From JAFEDN01 sp965651935 (GTDB taxonomy: Bacteria > Pseudomonadota > Gammaproteobacteria > Coxiellales > Coxiellaceae): a stretch of DNA of 52,785 bases. The notes beneath the pieces are model-generated. The model was not told the origin of the DNA. It was given only the letters and a program-made list of their open reading frames with translations, and did no database searches. Each line of letters starts with the position of its first letter. Within the stretch, counting starts at the first letter, position 1. The DNA is taken from the NCBI GenBank assembly GCA_965651935.1, contig CBFGTC010000013.1, positions 1 through 52,785 on the forward strand, read 5' to 3'. Of the stretch, positions 1-9,200 are shown in pieces. Made by a program: the position numbers and the translations under genes.

Positions 1-1
1 C

Positions 2-58
2 GATAGCCGAGTATTGCTTAACATGATTAGCCAAGCCCAAAAGAAGGAGAAACCATAA
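2..58 (+). CDS. 3' end of an unidentified gene cut by the window edge
   Basis: An open frame enters from the left edge and ends at a TAA at 56-58, giving a tail ending in QKKEKP. The other two plus frames hit stops almost at once (TAG at 4-6, TGA at 23-25 region). Only 18 codons are visible, so the family cannot be named and the frame may be fortuitous. Confidence 0.35.
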   Translation, partial: DSRVLLNMISQAQKKEKP

Positions 59-79
59 ACATTCTAAAGATAGCTGAGC

Positions 80-118
80 GACTGAGGAGAATCGCGATTT
101 TCCCCTTTTCATTTCGAG
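80..118 (+). repeat. Degenerate intergenic repeat fragment
   Basis: The stretch begins CTGAGGAGAATCGCGATTTT. It resembles the 3' flank of the palindromic element at 6149-6236 (GAGGGGAATCGCAATTTTTC) and, inverted, 33918-33957 (CTGAGGAGAATCACTTTTTT). Three imperfect copies in intergenic DNA suggest a decayed interspersed repeat family. Similarity was judged by eye. Confidence 0.45.
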
Positions 119-172
119 AAATTGGCTTGCCAATGCGCAGAATATAAACCGGATAAAATGAGGAATTCAATT

Positions 173-457
173 ATGGCAGAAACGATTGATGATATTTCCA
201 TTGATTACAATGAAGACGGCATTCTGACAACTAAACAATTAGATAAAGTTGTTCTTACCCGTGGCGCCTGGACAACGATTTTATTCCGTTTCCAAACCTG
301 GGATAAAAAAGCCCAAGCATACGGCCCGGAAGGATATAGTATTCGCCGCTATCAGAAAAAAGGCGGCATTTACCAGCAGCGTTCCAAATTTAATATCACC
401 AATGCCGATCAGGCTAAAAAAATCGTTGAAATTTTGAACCAATGGATAAAAGATTAA
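173..457 (+). CDS. Small conserved hypothetical protein (94 aa)
   Basis: The ATG at 173 is preferred over an upstream TTG at 122 because a GAGGA ribosome-binding site lies about 8 bases before it and the protein then begins MAETID. The product is soluble and basic in the second half, with alternating strands around GAWTTILFR and GYSIRRYQKKGGIYQQRSKF, followed by a helix ending in ILNQWIKD. A strand-rich basic core plus C-terminal helix is reminiscent of PC4-like single-stranded nucleic-acid-binding folds, but this is only a suggestion. It ends 2 bp before the convergent antiporter gene. Confidence 0.7.
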   Translation: MAETIDDISIDYNEDGILTTKQLDKVVLTRGAWTTILFRFQTWDKKAQAYGPEGYSIRRYQKKGGIYQQRSKFNITNADQAKKIVEILNQWIKD

Positions 458-459
458 AG

Positions 460-1593
460 TTAGTCAAATAATAAAAGAATATAAACAAAAAATAACAGCA
501 AATGCACGGCGCCTTGTAATACGTTAGTGCGTCCACTCACAAAAGTGAGAATACTCATTATCGCCGTCAGAATCAACAGCGTGGAATCACTATAGTCTAG
601 CCCTAAAATGACGGTTTTGCCAGTGAACAAACTGATGCTTAAAATAACCGGTATAGTCAACACGATACTGGCCAGTACCGAACCCAAAGAAATATTCACT
701 GAACGTTGTAATTGATTTGCCAAAGAAGCCCTAATTGCGCTTAAGCCTTCCGGCGCTACCACCAGCACGGCTACCAAAGCTCCTCCCAGGGCCGCGGGCG
801 CTCCCATTTTATTCATAATGAAATTAATGGGTATGGCCGATTGTTTTGCCAAAAATAAAGTCGGCATTAAATATACTAGGACCATGATAATATGGAAAGA
901 CAAAGGTTTAGGGGGATATTTAATATGAAACTCATAAGGAGTATAACTGTCCTGGGGTTGAAATGGCGAGACGAAATGAAAGCGGTGACTGATGGTTTGA
1001 ATAACTAGAAAGATCGCGTAAATCCCCAATGAGGTGACCACTAAAAAAATGGCTTGGAATGTAGTAAAAGTAGGGGACATAGTGGAATGAGTAAAATTCG
1101 GTAACAGCAAGCCGATGACACCCATCAAAATAATAACACTAAGAAAAGCAATGGAACCCTGTAAATTATATTGCTGTTCACGATAGCGTATTCCCCCCAA
1201 TAAAAGGCTAAACCCCACCACCCCATTTAGAATAATCATAATTACCGCATACATTGTATCTCGGGCCAAGGTCGGGTTGTCCGGCCCGGTCAACATAATG
1301 CTGGCTATCAATGAAATTTCAATAGAAATGGCAATAAAAGTCAGCATCAAGGTACTAAAAGGTTCCTGTAGCGACTGAGCCAGTGCTTCAGCATGGTGAG
1401 CGGTCTCAAACGAATTCCATAAGATTTGCAAAAATAGATAAGTAAATATCACCGTCATTAGCGAAGTGGTTTTGACGTGCATCATCCAATCGTGACCAAA
1501 AAATAAAAAGAACAATGCACTTAACCACGAAAGGAGCAGTGGTAATTCAGTGATCCAAATCGGTCTCTTAGATTTTACCGGCATACTATTCAT
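460..1593 (-). CDS. chaA: ChaA-type Ca2+(Na+)/H+ antiporter, copy 1
   Basis: A 377-aa, highly hydrophobic protein with about 11 membrane segments, close to the 366 aa of E. coli ChaA. Family hallmarks are the two acidic helices: IAISIEISLIASIM in the N-terminal half, and VAPEGLSAIRASLANQLQRS, whose counterpart in ChaA reads SPEGLGALKA. GGIRYREQQYNL and SGRTNVLQGAVHL also align with ChaA. It should exchange cytoplasmic Ca2+ or Na+/K+ for protons at the inner membrane. It lies 11 bp downstream of a paralogue on the same strand, with no strong ribosome-binding site, so co-transcription is likely. Confidence 0.88.
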   Translation of the reverse strand: MNSMPVKSKRPIWITELPLLLSWLSALFFLFFGHDWMMHVKTTSLMTVIFTYLFLQILWNSFETAHHAEALAQSLQEPFSTLMLTFIAISIEISLIASIMLTGPDNPTLARDTMYAVIMIILNGVVGFSLLLGGIRYREQQYNLQGSIAFLSVIILMGVIGLLLPNFTHSTMSPTFTTFQAIFLVVTSLGIYAIFLVIQTISHRFHFVSPFQPQDSYTPYEFHIKYPPKPLSFHIIMVLVYLMPTLFLAKQSAIPINFIMNKMGAPAALGGALVAVLVVAPEGLSAIRASLANQLQRSVNISLGSVLASIVLTIPVILSISLFTGKTVILGLDYSDSTLLILTAIMSILTFVSGRTNVLQGAVHLLLFFVYILLLFD

Positions 1594-1604
1594 AGTAGCA
1601 TAGG

Positions 1605-2735
1605 CTAATCGAAAATCAGCATCACAAAAGAAAAGAATAATAATAAATGCAAAGAGCCTTGCAGTAGACTACTGCGGCCATTCGCAAACGTGGCGATGGA
1701 GGTAATCAAACTTAATGATAATAAAGTCATTGCTCCGGCATCCAGTCCTAAAATGACCGCTTGCCCTGTCCACAGGCCGATAGCCAAAATAATGGGAATG
1801 GTTAAAGCCGTGGTGGCTAAAACCGCTCCTAATGCAATATTGACAGAACGTTGTAAATGATTACTTAAAGAGGCTCGAATAGCGCTCACCCCCTCCGGGG
1901 CTAATACCAGGATTGCGACGATTAGCCCGCCTAGGGCTTGAGGAAGGTTGAGGACCATTAGTGCAGTATCAATAGGAAAGGCGATTTGCTTTGCTAAAAA
2001 TAATGTGGGCACTAAATATCCAACAATAATCAGGCCATGATAAAGCGCGTTTTTTTTGCTGTATTTAATATGAATTCTCATTGGCTTAGAAGGTTGATGA
2101 GATTCAAAGGGTGAAATAAAATGCTTAGTATGACTAATCGTTTGCATCCCTAAAAAAATAGCATAGATGGCGATGGAAATGAGTAATAAAAAAACACTTT
2201 GCCCTTTAGAAAAAGTATGATTTGTGGTGGATTGGGTAAAGTCCGGCAGGACTAAATCAATAATCGCTAAAACCATAATCACGCTAATAAATTCCATGGA
2301 GCCGCGTAAATTATACCTTTGTTCTCGATAGCGAATTCCACCCAGCAACAAACTTAATCCGACCACGCCGTTTAAAACAATCATGATAATGGAATACATG
2401 GTGTCACGTGCTAATGTAGGATTCTCATTACTAATTAACATAACGTTGGCAATGGCGGTAATTTCGATGGAGGTCACACTAAAAGTGAGGACTAGAGTGC
2501 CTAATGGTTCGCGAATGGATTCGGTCAGCATTTCCACATGATGAGCAATTTCAAAGGAATTCCAAATCACGAGAGTAAAAAGCCAAAGGAACAAAAATAG
2601 AAAAACAGGTAGATGCGTCAAATCATGGAAAAAAGTTTCTTTTAATGGGAATACAAGAAAGGCCGTTACCGTTATCCATGCGAGCCATAACGGCAATTCA
2701 TGGAAGAGCAAAATATCCTTTACTTCCCTGCGCAT
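1605..2735 (-). CDS. chaA: ChaA-type Ca2+(Na+)/H+ antiporter, copy 2
   Basis: A 376-aa membrane protein homologous along its whole length to the downstream copy. It shares the acidic membrane motifs (VTSIEITAIANVM and APEGVSAIRASLSNHLQRS), GGIRYREQRYNL and NGRSSLLQGSLHLLLFF. The two proteins are a tandem duplication, diverged mostly in loops and the N-terminus. It is first in the two-gene unit and divergent from prmB; the 126-bp gap should hold both promoters. Either copy may have shifted ion specificity, or the pair may act together; the sequence does not decide this. Confidence 0.88.
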   Translation of the reverse strand: MRREVKDILLFHELPLWLAWITVTAFLVFPLKETFFHDLTHLPVFLFLFLWLFTLVIWNSFEIAHHVEMLTESIREPLGTLVLTFSVTSIEITAIANVMLISNENPTLARDTMYSIIMIVLNGVVGLSLLLGGIRYREQRYNLRGSMEFISVIMVLAIIDLVLPDFTQSTTNHTFSKGQSVFLLLISIAIYAIFLGMQTISHTKHFISPFESHQPSKPMRIHIKYSKKNALYHGLIIVGYLVPTLFLAKQIAFPIDTALMVLNLPQALGGLIVAILVLAPEGVSAIRASLSNHLQRSVNIALGAVLATTALTIPIILAIGLWTGQAVILGLDAGAMTLLSLSLITSIATFANGRSSLLQGSLHLLLFFSFVMLIFD

Positions 2736-2739
2736 ATCT

Positions 2740-2768
2740 TTGAAGTTAACAAATTTTAACGGTATAGG
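2740..2768 (+). promoter_or_regulatory. Candidate sigma70 promoter for prmB
   Basis: TTGAAG (2740-2745) and TATAGG (2763-2768) are separated by exactly 17 bases. The expected start near 2775 leaves an 85-base leader before prmB. It sits just inside the divergent intergenic region. Inferred by eye from consensus only. Confidence 0.35.
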
Positions 2769-2861
2769 GAAGTATTTTCGACGTCTGTTTTGGTAATTTC
2801 GGATTTTTGGTGAAGCAAAAACTCCAGAATTGCAACTGGATTTGTGGTAAGATCCCGCATT

Positions 2862-3758
2862 ATGTTAGAAAAACACAAAGAAGTTGTATCACAATTGTCC
2901 AGTATTGGGGATTGGGTGCGTTGGGCTGCCTCTCGCTTTAATGAAGCCAGGCTTTGGTTTGGTCATGGTACTGAAAATGCATGGGACGAAGCAGTAAATT
3001 TAGTTCTGACAGTGCTTCACCTGCCGCCAGATACACCGGTTAACGTCTTTTATGCTGCGTTAACTGTATCGGAAAAACAAGAAATTTTTGCAATAATTCA
3101 AGAGCGGATAGAAACCCGCAAGCCTTTGGCTTATTTACTCAAGCAAGCCTGGTTTATGGGAAAACCGTTTTACGTCGATGAGCGAGTGTTGATTCCGCGC
3201 TCACCCATAGCCGAATGGCTGGAAAAACAATTTTCGCCATGGATAGATGTGGAGCGCGTAGACCGTATTTTAGATATTGGCACGGGTTCCGGCTGTATCG
3301 CCATCGGCGCAGCCTGGGCGTTTCCCGAAGCTCAAGTGGATGCCGTGGATGTCAGTACGGACGCCTTAAGCGTTGCCGCCATGAACATCACCCATTATCA
3401 ATTGCAAAATCGAGTCTTTTTACACCAGTCGGATTGCTTTGCCAATTTACCTTTGAAAAGTTATGATATTATTCTGACAAATCCGCCTTATGTGGGTGAA
3501 GAAGAATATTCCCAATTACCTCCTGAATATTTTCATGAGCCGCGTTTTGCGTTATTGGCGGAAGAAAACGGATTAAGCATCGTAAAAAAAATATTAGCCG
3601 ATGCCAAACGTTACCTAGCTCCCGGAGGCATTTTAGTGATTGAAGTAGGAAATACAGACGCGGCATTGATGGAACATTTCCCCCATTTACCCGGAGTTTG
3701 GCTAGAATTAGAGAGGGGCGGCCAAGGAATTTTATTATTAACAGAAGAACAATTATAA
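2862..3758 (+). CDS. prmB: Ribosomal protein L3 N5-glutamine methyltransferase PrmB
   Basis: The protein has 298 aa (E. coli PrmB 310). The N-terminal PrmB-specific region reads WVRWAASRFNEARLWFGHG and WDEAVNLVLTVLHLP, followed by FYVDERVLIPRSP, as in PrmB rather than PrmC. The SAM-binding motif DIGTGSGCIAIG begins at residue 138 and the catalytic NPPY motif starts at N207. It methylates a glutamine of uL3 during 50S assembly. The ATG at 2862 is chosen over a GTG at 2844 because the family starts a few residues before this helix; the ribosome-binding site is weak. It ends 10 bp before tRNA-Ala. Confidence 0.93.
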   Translation: MLEKHKEVVSQLSSIGDWVRWAASRFNEARLWFGHGTENAWDEAVNLVLTVLHLPPDTPVNVFYAALTVSEKQEIFAIIQERIETRKPLAYLLKQAWFMGKPFYVDERVLIPRSPIAEWLEKQFSPWIDVERVDRILDIGTGSGCIAIGAAWAFPEAQVDAVDVSTDALSVAAMNITHYQLQNRVFLHQSDCFANLPLKSYDIILTNPPYVGEEEYSQLPPEYFHEPRFALLAEENGLSIVKKILADAKRYLAPGGILVIEVGNTDAALMEHFPHLPGVWLELERGGQGILLLTEEQL

Positions 3759-3768
3759 AGTAAAACAT

Positions 3769-3844
3769 GGGGCTGTAGCTCAGCTGGGAGAGCGTCGCGT
3801 TCGCAATGCGAAGGCCGGGAGTTCGATCCTCCTCAGCTCCACCA
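3769..3844 (+). tRNA. tRNA-Ala(CGC)
   Basis: A complete 76-nt cloverleaf: acceptor GGGGCTG/CAGCTCC, D-stem GCTC/GAGC, anticodon stem TCGCG/TGCGA with loop TTCGCAA (anticodon CGC at 3802-3804), T-arm GGGAG-TTCGATC-CTCCT, and encoded CCA. The acceptor pair 3-70 is a G-U (T in DNA), the alanine identity element. It lies between prmB and asd and may be co-transcribed with prmB. An Ala tRNA with CGC reads GCG codons and usually supplements the TGC isoacceptor. Confidence 0.97.
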
Positions 3845-3879
3845 TATTTCAATTAGTGATTCAGTATAAAGAGAAAGAT

Positions 3880-4899
3880 ATGACAAAAAAAATCAATATA
3901 GCTATCGTCGGCGCTACTGGTGTGGTAGGGCAAACCTTTATTGAAATTTTACAACAGCGAGAATTCCCAGTTGCTCAATTGTATCCTCTAGCCAGTGAGA
4001 GGTCTGAAGGCGAAGTGATCCAATTTAATGGCAAGAGTCACAGGGTTAAGAATTTAGAAAATTTTGATTTTTCCCAAGTGGAAATTGCTTTTTTCTCAGC
4101 AGGCTCAAACATCTCAGCCCAATACGTTCCCATTGCCGCCCAGGCTGGCTGCGTTGTCATAGACAATTCCTCCCAATTTCGTTACGAAGCCGATGTTCCC
4201 TTGGTAGTACCCGAAGTCAATGCACACGCTTTAGTGCACTATCGTAATCGTAATATTATTGCTAACCCGAATTGCTCCACTATACAAATGGTGGTTGCTC
4301 TAAAACCCATTTATGATCAGGTAGGGATTCGCCGCATTAATGTTTCCACTTATCAATCCGTTTCTGGAGCGGGCCGCAATGCCATAGAAGAACTCGCCCG
4401 TCAAACGACTGATTTATTAAATGGCCAACCCGCGGTAAGGAAACATTTGCCTCGTCAAATTGCTTTTAACCTGATTCCCCAAATCGATGTTTTTTTAGAA
4501 AATGGTTATACCAAAGAAGAAATGAAAATGGTCTGGGAGACTAAAAAAATATTTGAAGATGAACGGATTGAGGTCAATCCCACTGCCGTGCGCGTGCCGG
4601 TGTTCTACTCACATTCTGAATCAGTCTGGATAGAAACCGAACAAGCACTAAGTGCACAAGAAGCGATACAAATTTTAAGTCATGCTCCTGGAGTCAAGGT
4701 TATCGCAGGAGAAGATTATCCCACACCATTAACCGTTACCAACCAAGATGATGTTTTGATCGGACGGATACGCAATGATTTGGATAACGCACATGGTCTC
4801 AATTTTTGGATTGTGGGCGACAATGTTCGTAAAGGCGCTGCCTTAAATGGTGTGCAAATCGCCGAATTGCTGTTAGAACAAAATTTTGCCTTACACTAG
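3880..4899 (+). CDS. asd: Aspartate-semialdehyde dehydrogenase
   Basis: The 339-aa enzyme makes L-aspartate-4-semialdehyde from aspartyl phosphate with NADPH, feeding lysine/diaminopimelate, threonine and methionine synthesis. Visible motifs are the N-terminal Rossmann motif IAIVGATGVVGQTF, the active-site cysteine in NPNCST (C132), the substrate region STYQSVSGAGRNAIEEL, and the later PVFYSHSESVWIE with its histidine. This arrangement fits the class typical of Gram-positives and Pseudomonas rather than the E. coli type. The ATG at 3880 follows GAGAAAG; an upstream GTG at 3856 lacks a site. The gene starts 36 bp after tRNA-Ala. Confidence 0.95.
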   Translation: MTKKINIAIVGATGVVGQTFIEILQQREFPVAQLYPLASERSEGEVIQFNGKSHRVKNLENFDFSQVEIAFFSAGSNISAQYVPIAAQAGCVVIDNSSQFRYEADVPLVVPEVNAHALVHYRNRNIIANPNCSTIQMVVALKPIYDQVGIRRINVSTYQSVSGAGRNAIEELARQTTDLLNGQPAVRKHLPRQIAFNLIPQIDVFLENGYTKEEMKMVWETKKIFEDERIEVNPTAVRVPVFYSHSESVWIETEQALSAQEAIQILSHAPGVKVIAGEDYPTPLTVTNQDDVLIGRIRNDLDNAHGLNFWIVGDNVRKGAALNGVQIAELLLEQNFALH

Positions 4900-4954
4900 G
4901 GTCTGTTCGTCAACAGGAAAGGCTTTATGAAAACGCCTTGACGACAGGATCTAG
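4896..4954. repeat. Imperfect palindrome between convergent asd and dsbB
   Basis: The arms CTGTTCGTCAA (4903-4913) and TTGACGACAG (4939-4948) pair with one bulge, with inner AGGC/GCCT and outer CTAG/CTAG. It overlaps the asd stop codon and ends just before the dsbB stop. It begins TAGGGTCTGTT, the same end sequence as the long palindrome at 40161-40248. There is no T-run, so it is more likely a mobile-type palindromic repeat than a classical terminator, though it could still end transcripts. Confidence 0.5.
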
Positions 4955-4959
4955 TAGGG

Positions 4960-5391
4960 CTAGCTGCGGTGTTTATAAGCGATAAATAAAAAAATGCTAA
5001 TTAACACACTGGCGACAAGGCTGAGTAAGGGAAAAGTAATAAATCCAAAAACCTGCCAATCGATGGTTTCGCAGCTTACGCCATTGGCGTTTGCCACGCA
5101 CGGCGTAAATGGCGCTAAAGCCGGTATCTTTTGAATCAAGTAATGATATGCCGCAATTATGGCGCAAAGGATTGCCAACGGGATAGCATAGGTCACAAAA
5201 CGATAATCATTACGAAAAGTGGCTATACCCAGTTGTATAGCCAAAGGGAAAATGCAAACTCGCTGATACCAGCATAACGGACAAACCGGCATTTTTAGAA
5301 TTTCACTGGAATACAATGCTCCGAAAGTGGCTAACAATGCCAAAAGCCACGACGTTAATAGCGCATATTCCCCAATTTTAGATTTCATCAT
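4960..5391 (-). CDS. dsbB: DsbB/BdbC-type thiol:quinone oxidoreductase
   Basis: A 143-aa inner-membrane protein with four membrane helices. The first periplasmic cysteine pair is C37-PL-C40 followed by WYQR, the DsbB/BdbC signature. The second pair is C98 and C107 in TPCVANANGVSC. It reoxidises its DsbA-like partner and passes electrons to quinone. Its start codon overlaps the stop codon of the upstream DsbA-like gene by one base (TAATG), so the two are translationally coupled. The short length and cysteine spacing fit the BdbC branch better than E. coli DsbB (176 aa). Confidence 0.9.
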   Translation of the reverse strand: MMKSKIGEYALLTSWLLALLATFGALYSSEILKMPVCPLCWYQRVCIFPLAIQLGIATFRNDYRFVTYAIPLAILCAIIAAYHYLIQKIPALAPFTPCVANANGVSCETIDWQVFGFITFPLLSLVASVLISIFLFIAYKHRS

Positions 5392-6038
5392 TATTTGGCA
5401 GACTCAATGGCTTTTTTAATATTATTAAAATTGGGATTTTCCACCAAACGTCCATTAACATAAATTGCGGGAGTTGAAACTCCGCCTGAACCTTGCAAAT
5501 TTTGAGCCATTTTAAAATTATTTTGAATAAAATCCGTATAAGGGCTTTCATAAATACAACGACTCAATTTATCCGTGTCCAGACCCGGTATCACACTCGC
5601 AAACTCCACTAAGCGAGGGATAGTAGCCCAGTCTTCTTTTTCCGGAGGTTGATTAAGGTAAATATTATCCACAAAAGTGAAAAACCATTCTGGATTTTCT
5701 TTGTAAAGGCAACGAGCTGCATTGGCAGCGGGTAAGGAGCCTGGTATAAATGCCACGTTAATCGAGGTGTATTTTGCCAGTCCTTTATCGATAAACTCAC
5801 TTTTAATTTTAGGTAAAACATTATTATTGAAATTACGGCAAGCAATGCACTTAAGGTCCTCAAATACCACAATATGAATTTTGGCATTCGGATTCCCCAT
5901 GGTGGGTTGATCATCGGTATTGATAGCCTGAGCCGGTTTACGTCCACTGCCGTATTTTCCAGCAACCCCTAAAAAAATCGCAAGGATGACCAAAACCCCG
6001 ACTAAGATCATGATTTTTTTAACAATAGATTTATTCAT
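5391..6038 (-). CDS. Membrane-anchored DsbA/BdbD-like thiol oxidase
   Basis: A 215-aa protein with an uncleaved-looking N-terminal hydrophobic segment (residues 8-26) and a periplasmic thioredoxin-fold domain. The active site is C64-IA-C67 in FEDLKCIACRNF, and the cis-proline loop is GGVSTP190AIYVNG. The insert between is helical, as in DsbA/BdbD. It should introduce disulfides into secreted proteins. The IA dipeptide differs from the PH of E. coli DsbA, so redox potential cannot be assumed. The large cysteine-containing surface protein at 22.4 kb is a plausible client. Confidence 0.88.
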   Translation of the reverse strand: MNKSIVKKIMILVGVLVILAIFLGVAGKYGSGRKPAQAINTDDQPTMGNPNAKIHIVVFEDLKCIACRNFNNNVLPKIKSEFIDKGLAKYTSINVAFIPGSLPAANAARCLYKENPEWFFTFVDNIYLNQPPEKEDWATIPRLVEFASVIPGLDTDKLSRCIYESPYTDFIQNNFKMAQNLQGSGGVSTPAIYVNGRLVENPNFNNIKKAIESAK

Positions 6039-6148
6039 ATTGGATATCCATTTTCAAAAATTGAGCAAAACGTTATTTTAAGTCCCATACCCCTCGAATG
6101 CAACCCAGTATCTTGATTTATCGAGATAAGGTTTTGAGGAGCAGAAGC

Positions 6149-6236
6149 AATTCCCCTTTTCACCTCTCCCCTGCGTGGGGGAGGTCGATGCGCGTAGCGT
6201 CGGGTGAGGGGAATCGCAATTTTTCCTTCTTTCGAA
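6149..6236. repeat. Composite palindromic intergenic repeat (REP-like)
   Basis: This lies in the 257-bp gap between the dsbA-like gene and smc. Outer arms ATTCCCCT-CACC and GGTGAGGGGAAT enclose two smaller hairpins, CCTCTCCCC/GGGGGAGG and CGATGC-GCGTA-GCGTCG. The core CACCTCTCCCCTGCGTGGG recurs with changes at 22069-22126 (CACCTCTTCCTCGCGTGGG). The 3' flank GAATCGCAATTTTTC resembles 80-118. No T-run follows. Confidence 0.6.
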
Positions 6237-6295
6237 ACGTATGCGCGTATCATCGGTTGACCCGGAATTGCCGGTGAATATATAGTATTGCCGCT

Positions 6296-9200
6296 ATGAA
6301 TTTAAAAAGCATAAAGTTAGCTGGTTTTAAATCCTTTGTTGATCCAACGGTCATTCCCATTATCACCCATTTAACCGGCATTGTTGGCCCCAACGGTTGC
6401 GGTAAATCGAACGTGGTAGATGCCATTCGCTGGGTCATTGGTGAAACCTCGGCAAAACAATTGCGTGGCCAATCCATGGCCGACGTGATTTTTAATGGTT
6501 CATCTGCCCGAAAACCGGTCGGATTAGCTTCAGTCGAATTGGTATTTGATAATAGTGAAGGTCGCATCAGCGGCGAATTTGCTAAGTACAGCGAGATATC
6601 CATTCGCCGCGAAGTACAACGCGAAGGACAGTCCCAATATTTTCTCAATGGAGTCAGCTGTAGAAGACGAGATATCATTGATATTTTTCTCGGCACCGGT
6701 TTAGGCCCCCGCAGTTATGCCATCATTGAACAAGGAGTGATATCGGAATTAATCGAAGCCAAACCAGAAGAGCTACGGGCCCATTTAGAAGAAGTCTCCG
6801 GCATATCCAAATATAAAGAGCGGCGACGGGAAACCGAGAACCGCATGCATCATACTCAAGAAAATCTTGATCGAATAAACGATTTAAATGACGAATTAAC
6901 TAAACAATTGCGTCATTTGAAACGTCAAGCCGAAGCCGCCGAGCGTTATACTGAATTAAAACAGCAAGAACGGCGTTTGCAAGCCGAAATTAAGGTTATG
7001 CAATGGCAAAGTTTGAAAGGAAAATTGAGCACAATGGATAATCAACTGCAACAATTTCAATTGCAGCAAGATAAAAGTATGGCAGAATTGCGTGAATTAG
7101 AGATGCTGATGGAAAAACAGCGTACTCAACACCATGAACTGAATTCAAAACGTGAAGAGATAAGGAAAAATTTTTATGGACTGGGCGCCGAAGTGACCGG
7201 TCTCGAGCAGCGCATTAGTCACGGTCAAGAACAAATTTTACGCTGGCGCAAAGAATTGACTGAAGTGGAGTCTGCGCACCAAGAATTGCTTGAACATCTT
7301 GAAGAACAAGAAGACACCATCCAAACTTTAAACCAAGAATTGGCCGAATTACAACCCGAAGCCGTCTTAGCCCAATCCGCTGCCCAGCGTGCAGCCCAAA
7401 ACTTGCAAAGCGCAGAACAACAAATGCAACAATGGCAACGGCGCTGGGATGATTTTCAAAATGAAAGCTCGAAATTTACTGCTCAAACCGCTGCGCTCAA
7501 AACCAATTCACAGCATTACCAACAACAATTAGCCAATCTACAACAGCGTAAAAATCAATTATTGGAAAGACAAAATCAATTACCCATGACCGACCTAAGC
7601 GAACAGATTGAAACTTTGTCGGCAGTGAGCGAGCAGCAAAAAGAAGAACTGGCTGAAATGGAAAAAGCCTTAGCCAGGGTAGCTGAAACGATTCGTGACC
7701 AGCGCCAGCAGAACAACCAATCTCAACAAAGCCTTAATCAGGCCAGGACTCAAATCCATAATATACAAAAACGTTACTCTTCATTGGAAGCAGTACAGCG
7801 CACTGCTTTGGGCTATCACAATGATCACACCAAAAATTGGGTCAATGAGAGAGGGTTGAAGGATCATCCCCGCTTAGGCCAAGTACTGCAAGTCAATCCA
7901 GAGTGGGAAGCCGCTTTCGAAACAGTTTTAGGCGGATACTTCGACGCCATTTGTTTAGAGGATATTCAAATTGCCGTGGAGGGACTGCCATCGATCACGG
8001 CGGGTCGTTTAACTTTACTGGATAAACCCACATTCCCTATTAAATCAACTCAATCAAGCCTTCCTTTAGAGTTATTGTCCGACCAAATTCAAGGTCAGTG
8101 GCCAATCCCCGATTGGTTAGCCGGAGTTTACGTTTGCGCCAATCTGAGCCAAGCATTGCAATTCCGCGAGCATTTAACAGACATGCAATCCATTATTACA
8201 CGCGATGGAATTTGGATAGGGAAGCATTGGGCTCGTGTTAATAAAGCAGTGAATCAAGACAGCGGTATTTTGCAACGGGAAAAAGACTTAAAACAATTGT
8301 TTCAAGAAATTATCCATCAGCAGAATGAAGTTGAAATTGTGCAAGCTCGTTTAGAAGAAGGTGAGCAAACCTTACATGCTTTAGAAGAAAAACGCGAAAA
8401 TTGGCACAAAGAATATCAAATTATCAGCAGCCGTTTGCGCGATAGTCAAACCCAATTGAGTAGCCGCCAAAGCAGACTAAATGAATTTCAGCAGCAACAA
8501 CAACGTTTGCAAAAGGAAAGCCTGGAATGTGAACAATCGCTGCAAAATTTAGAAACTGTGTACCAGCAAAATCAGCAGCAATTGCAACAATCTCTACAAA
8601 TTGAATTGGAATATACCGAAAAACGAACGCAATTAACTCAAGAACGCGATAAACTCCGCGCCGAGTTGGAAAACATACGCAATCAAACCAGTCAACTTCG
8701 CCGCACTGCCGATGAGTTATCCGTACGAATTGCCTCGGGAGAAAGTCAATTATCTCTGTTAAAGCAGAGCAGCATACGCGACCGCAGGCAATGTGATGTG
8801 TTAGAAGAAAAACAACGCACTCTTATCGATTATTTAGAAAAAAATATCGAACCCCTAGAAACATGGCGCATCGAATTACAAGAAAAATTAACCCAGCGTC
8901 AATACATTGAAAAAAATTTGCAAGAAGTGGAACAAATTTTAAATACAATCACTCAAGATTTAGAAAAATCCACTCGTTCTCTGCAAGAGGTCCAAAAGCA
9001 GATTGTAGAGTGGAAAGATCAAATCCAGAATTTACAAATGGAAAATCAAGCCATTGCAGTGAGGCAAACCACTATCCAAGAACAATTGCAAGAACAAAAT
9101 TGGGTATTAGAAGAGTTATGTCAATCCCTCAACCCTGAAGCAACTTTAGAAGAGTGGGCCAAACATTTAGACAGTATCGCCACAAAGTTACAACGCTTGG

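Noticed and set aside
3469..3852. Minus-strand frame of 127 codons beginning MKYGGAEEDRTPGL, running over tRNA-Ala
   Set aside because: GAEEDRTPGLRIANATLSQL is the well-known spurious translation of the antisense strand of a tRNA gene. The rest is antisense to prmB.
6035..6253. Minus-strand frame of 72 codons upstream of smc
   Set aside because: It lies on the palindromic repeat and has Arg/Pro-rich repeat-derived sequence (RRYAHRPPPRRGEVKRG), with no ribosome-binding site.
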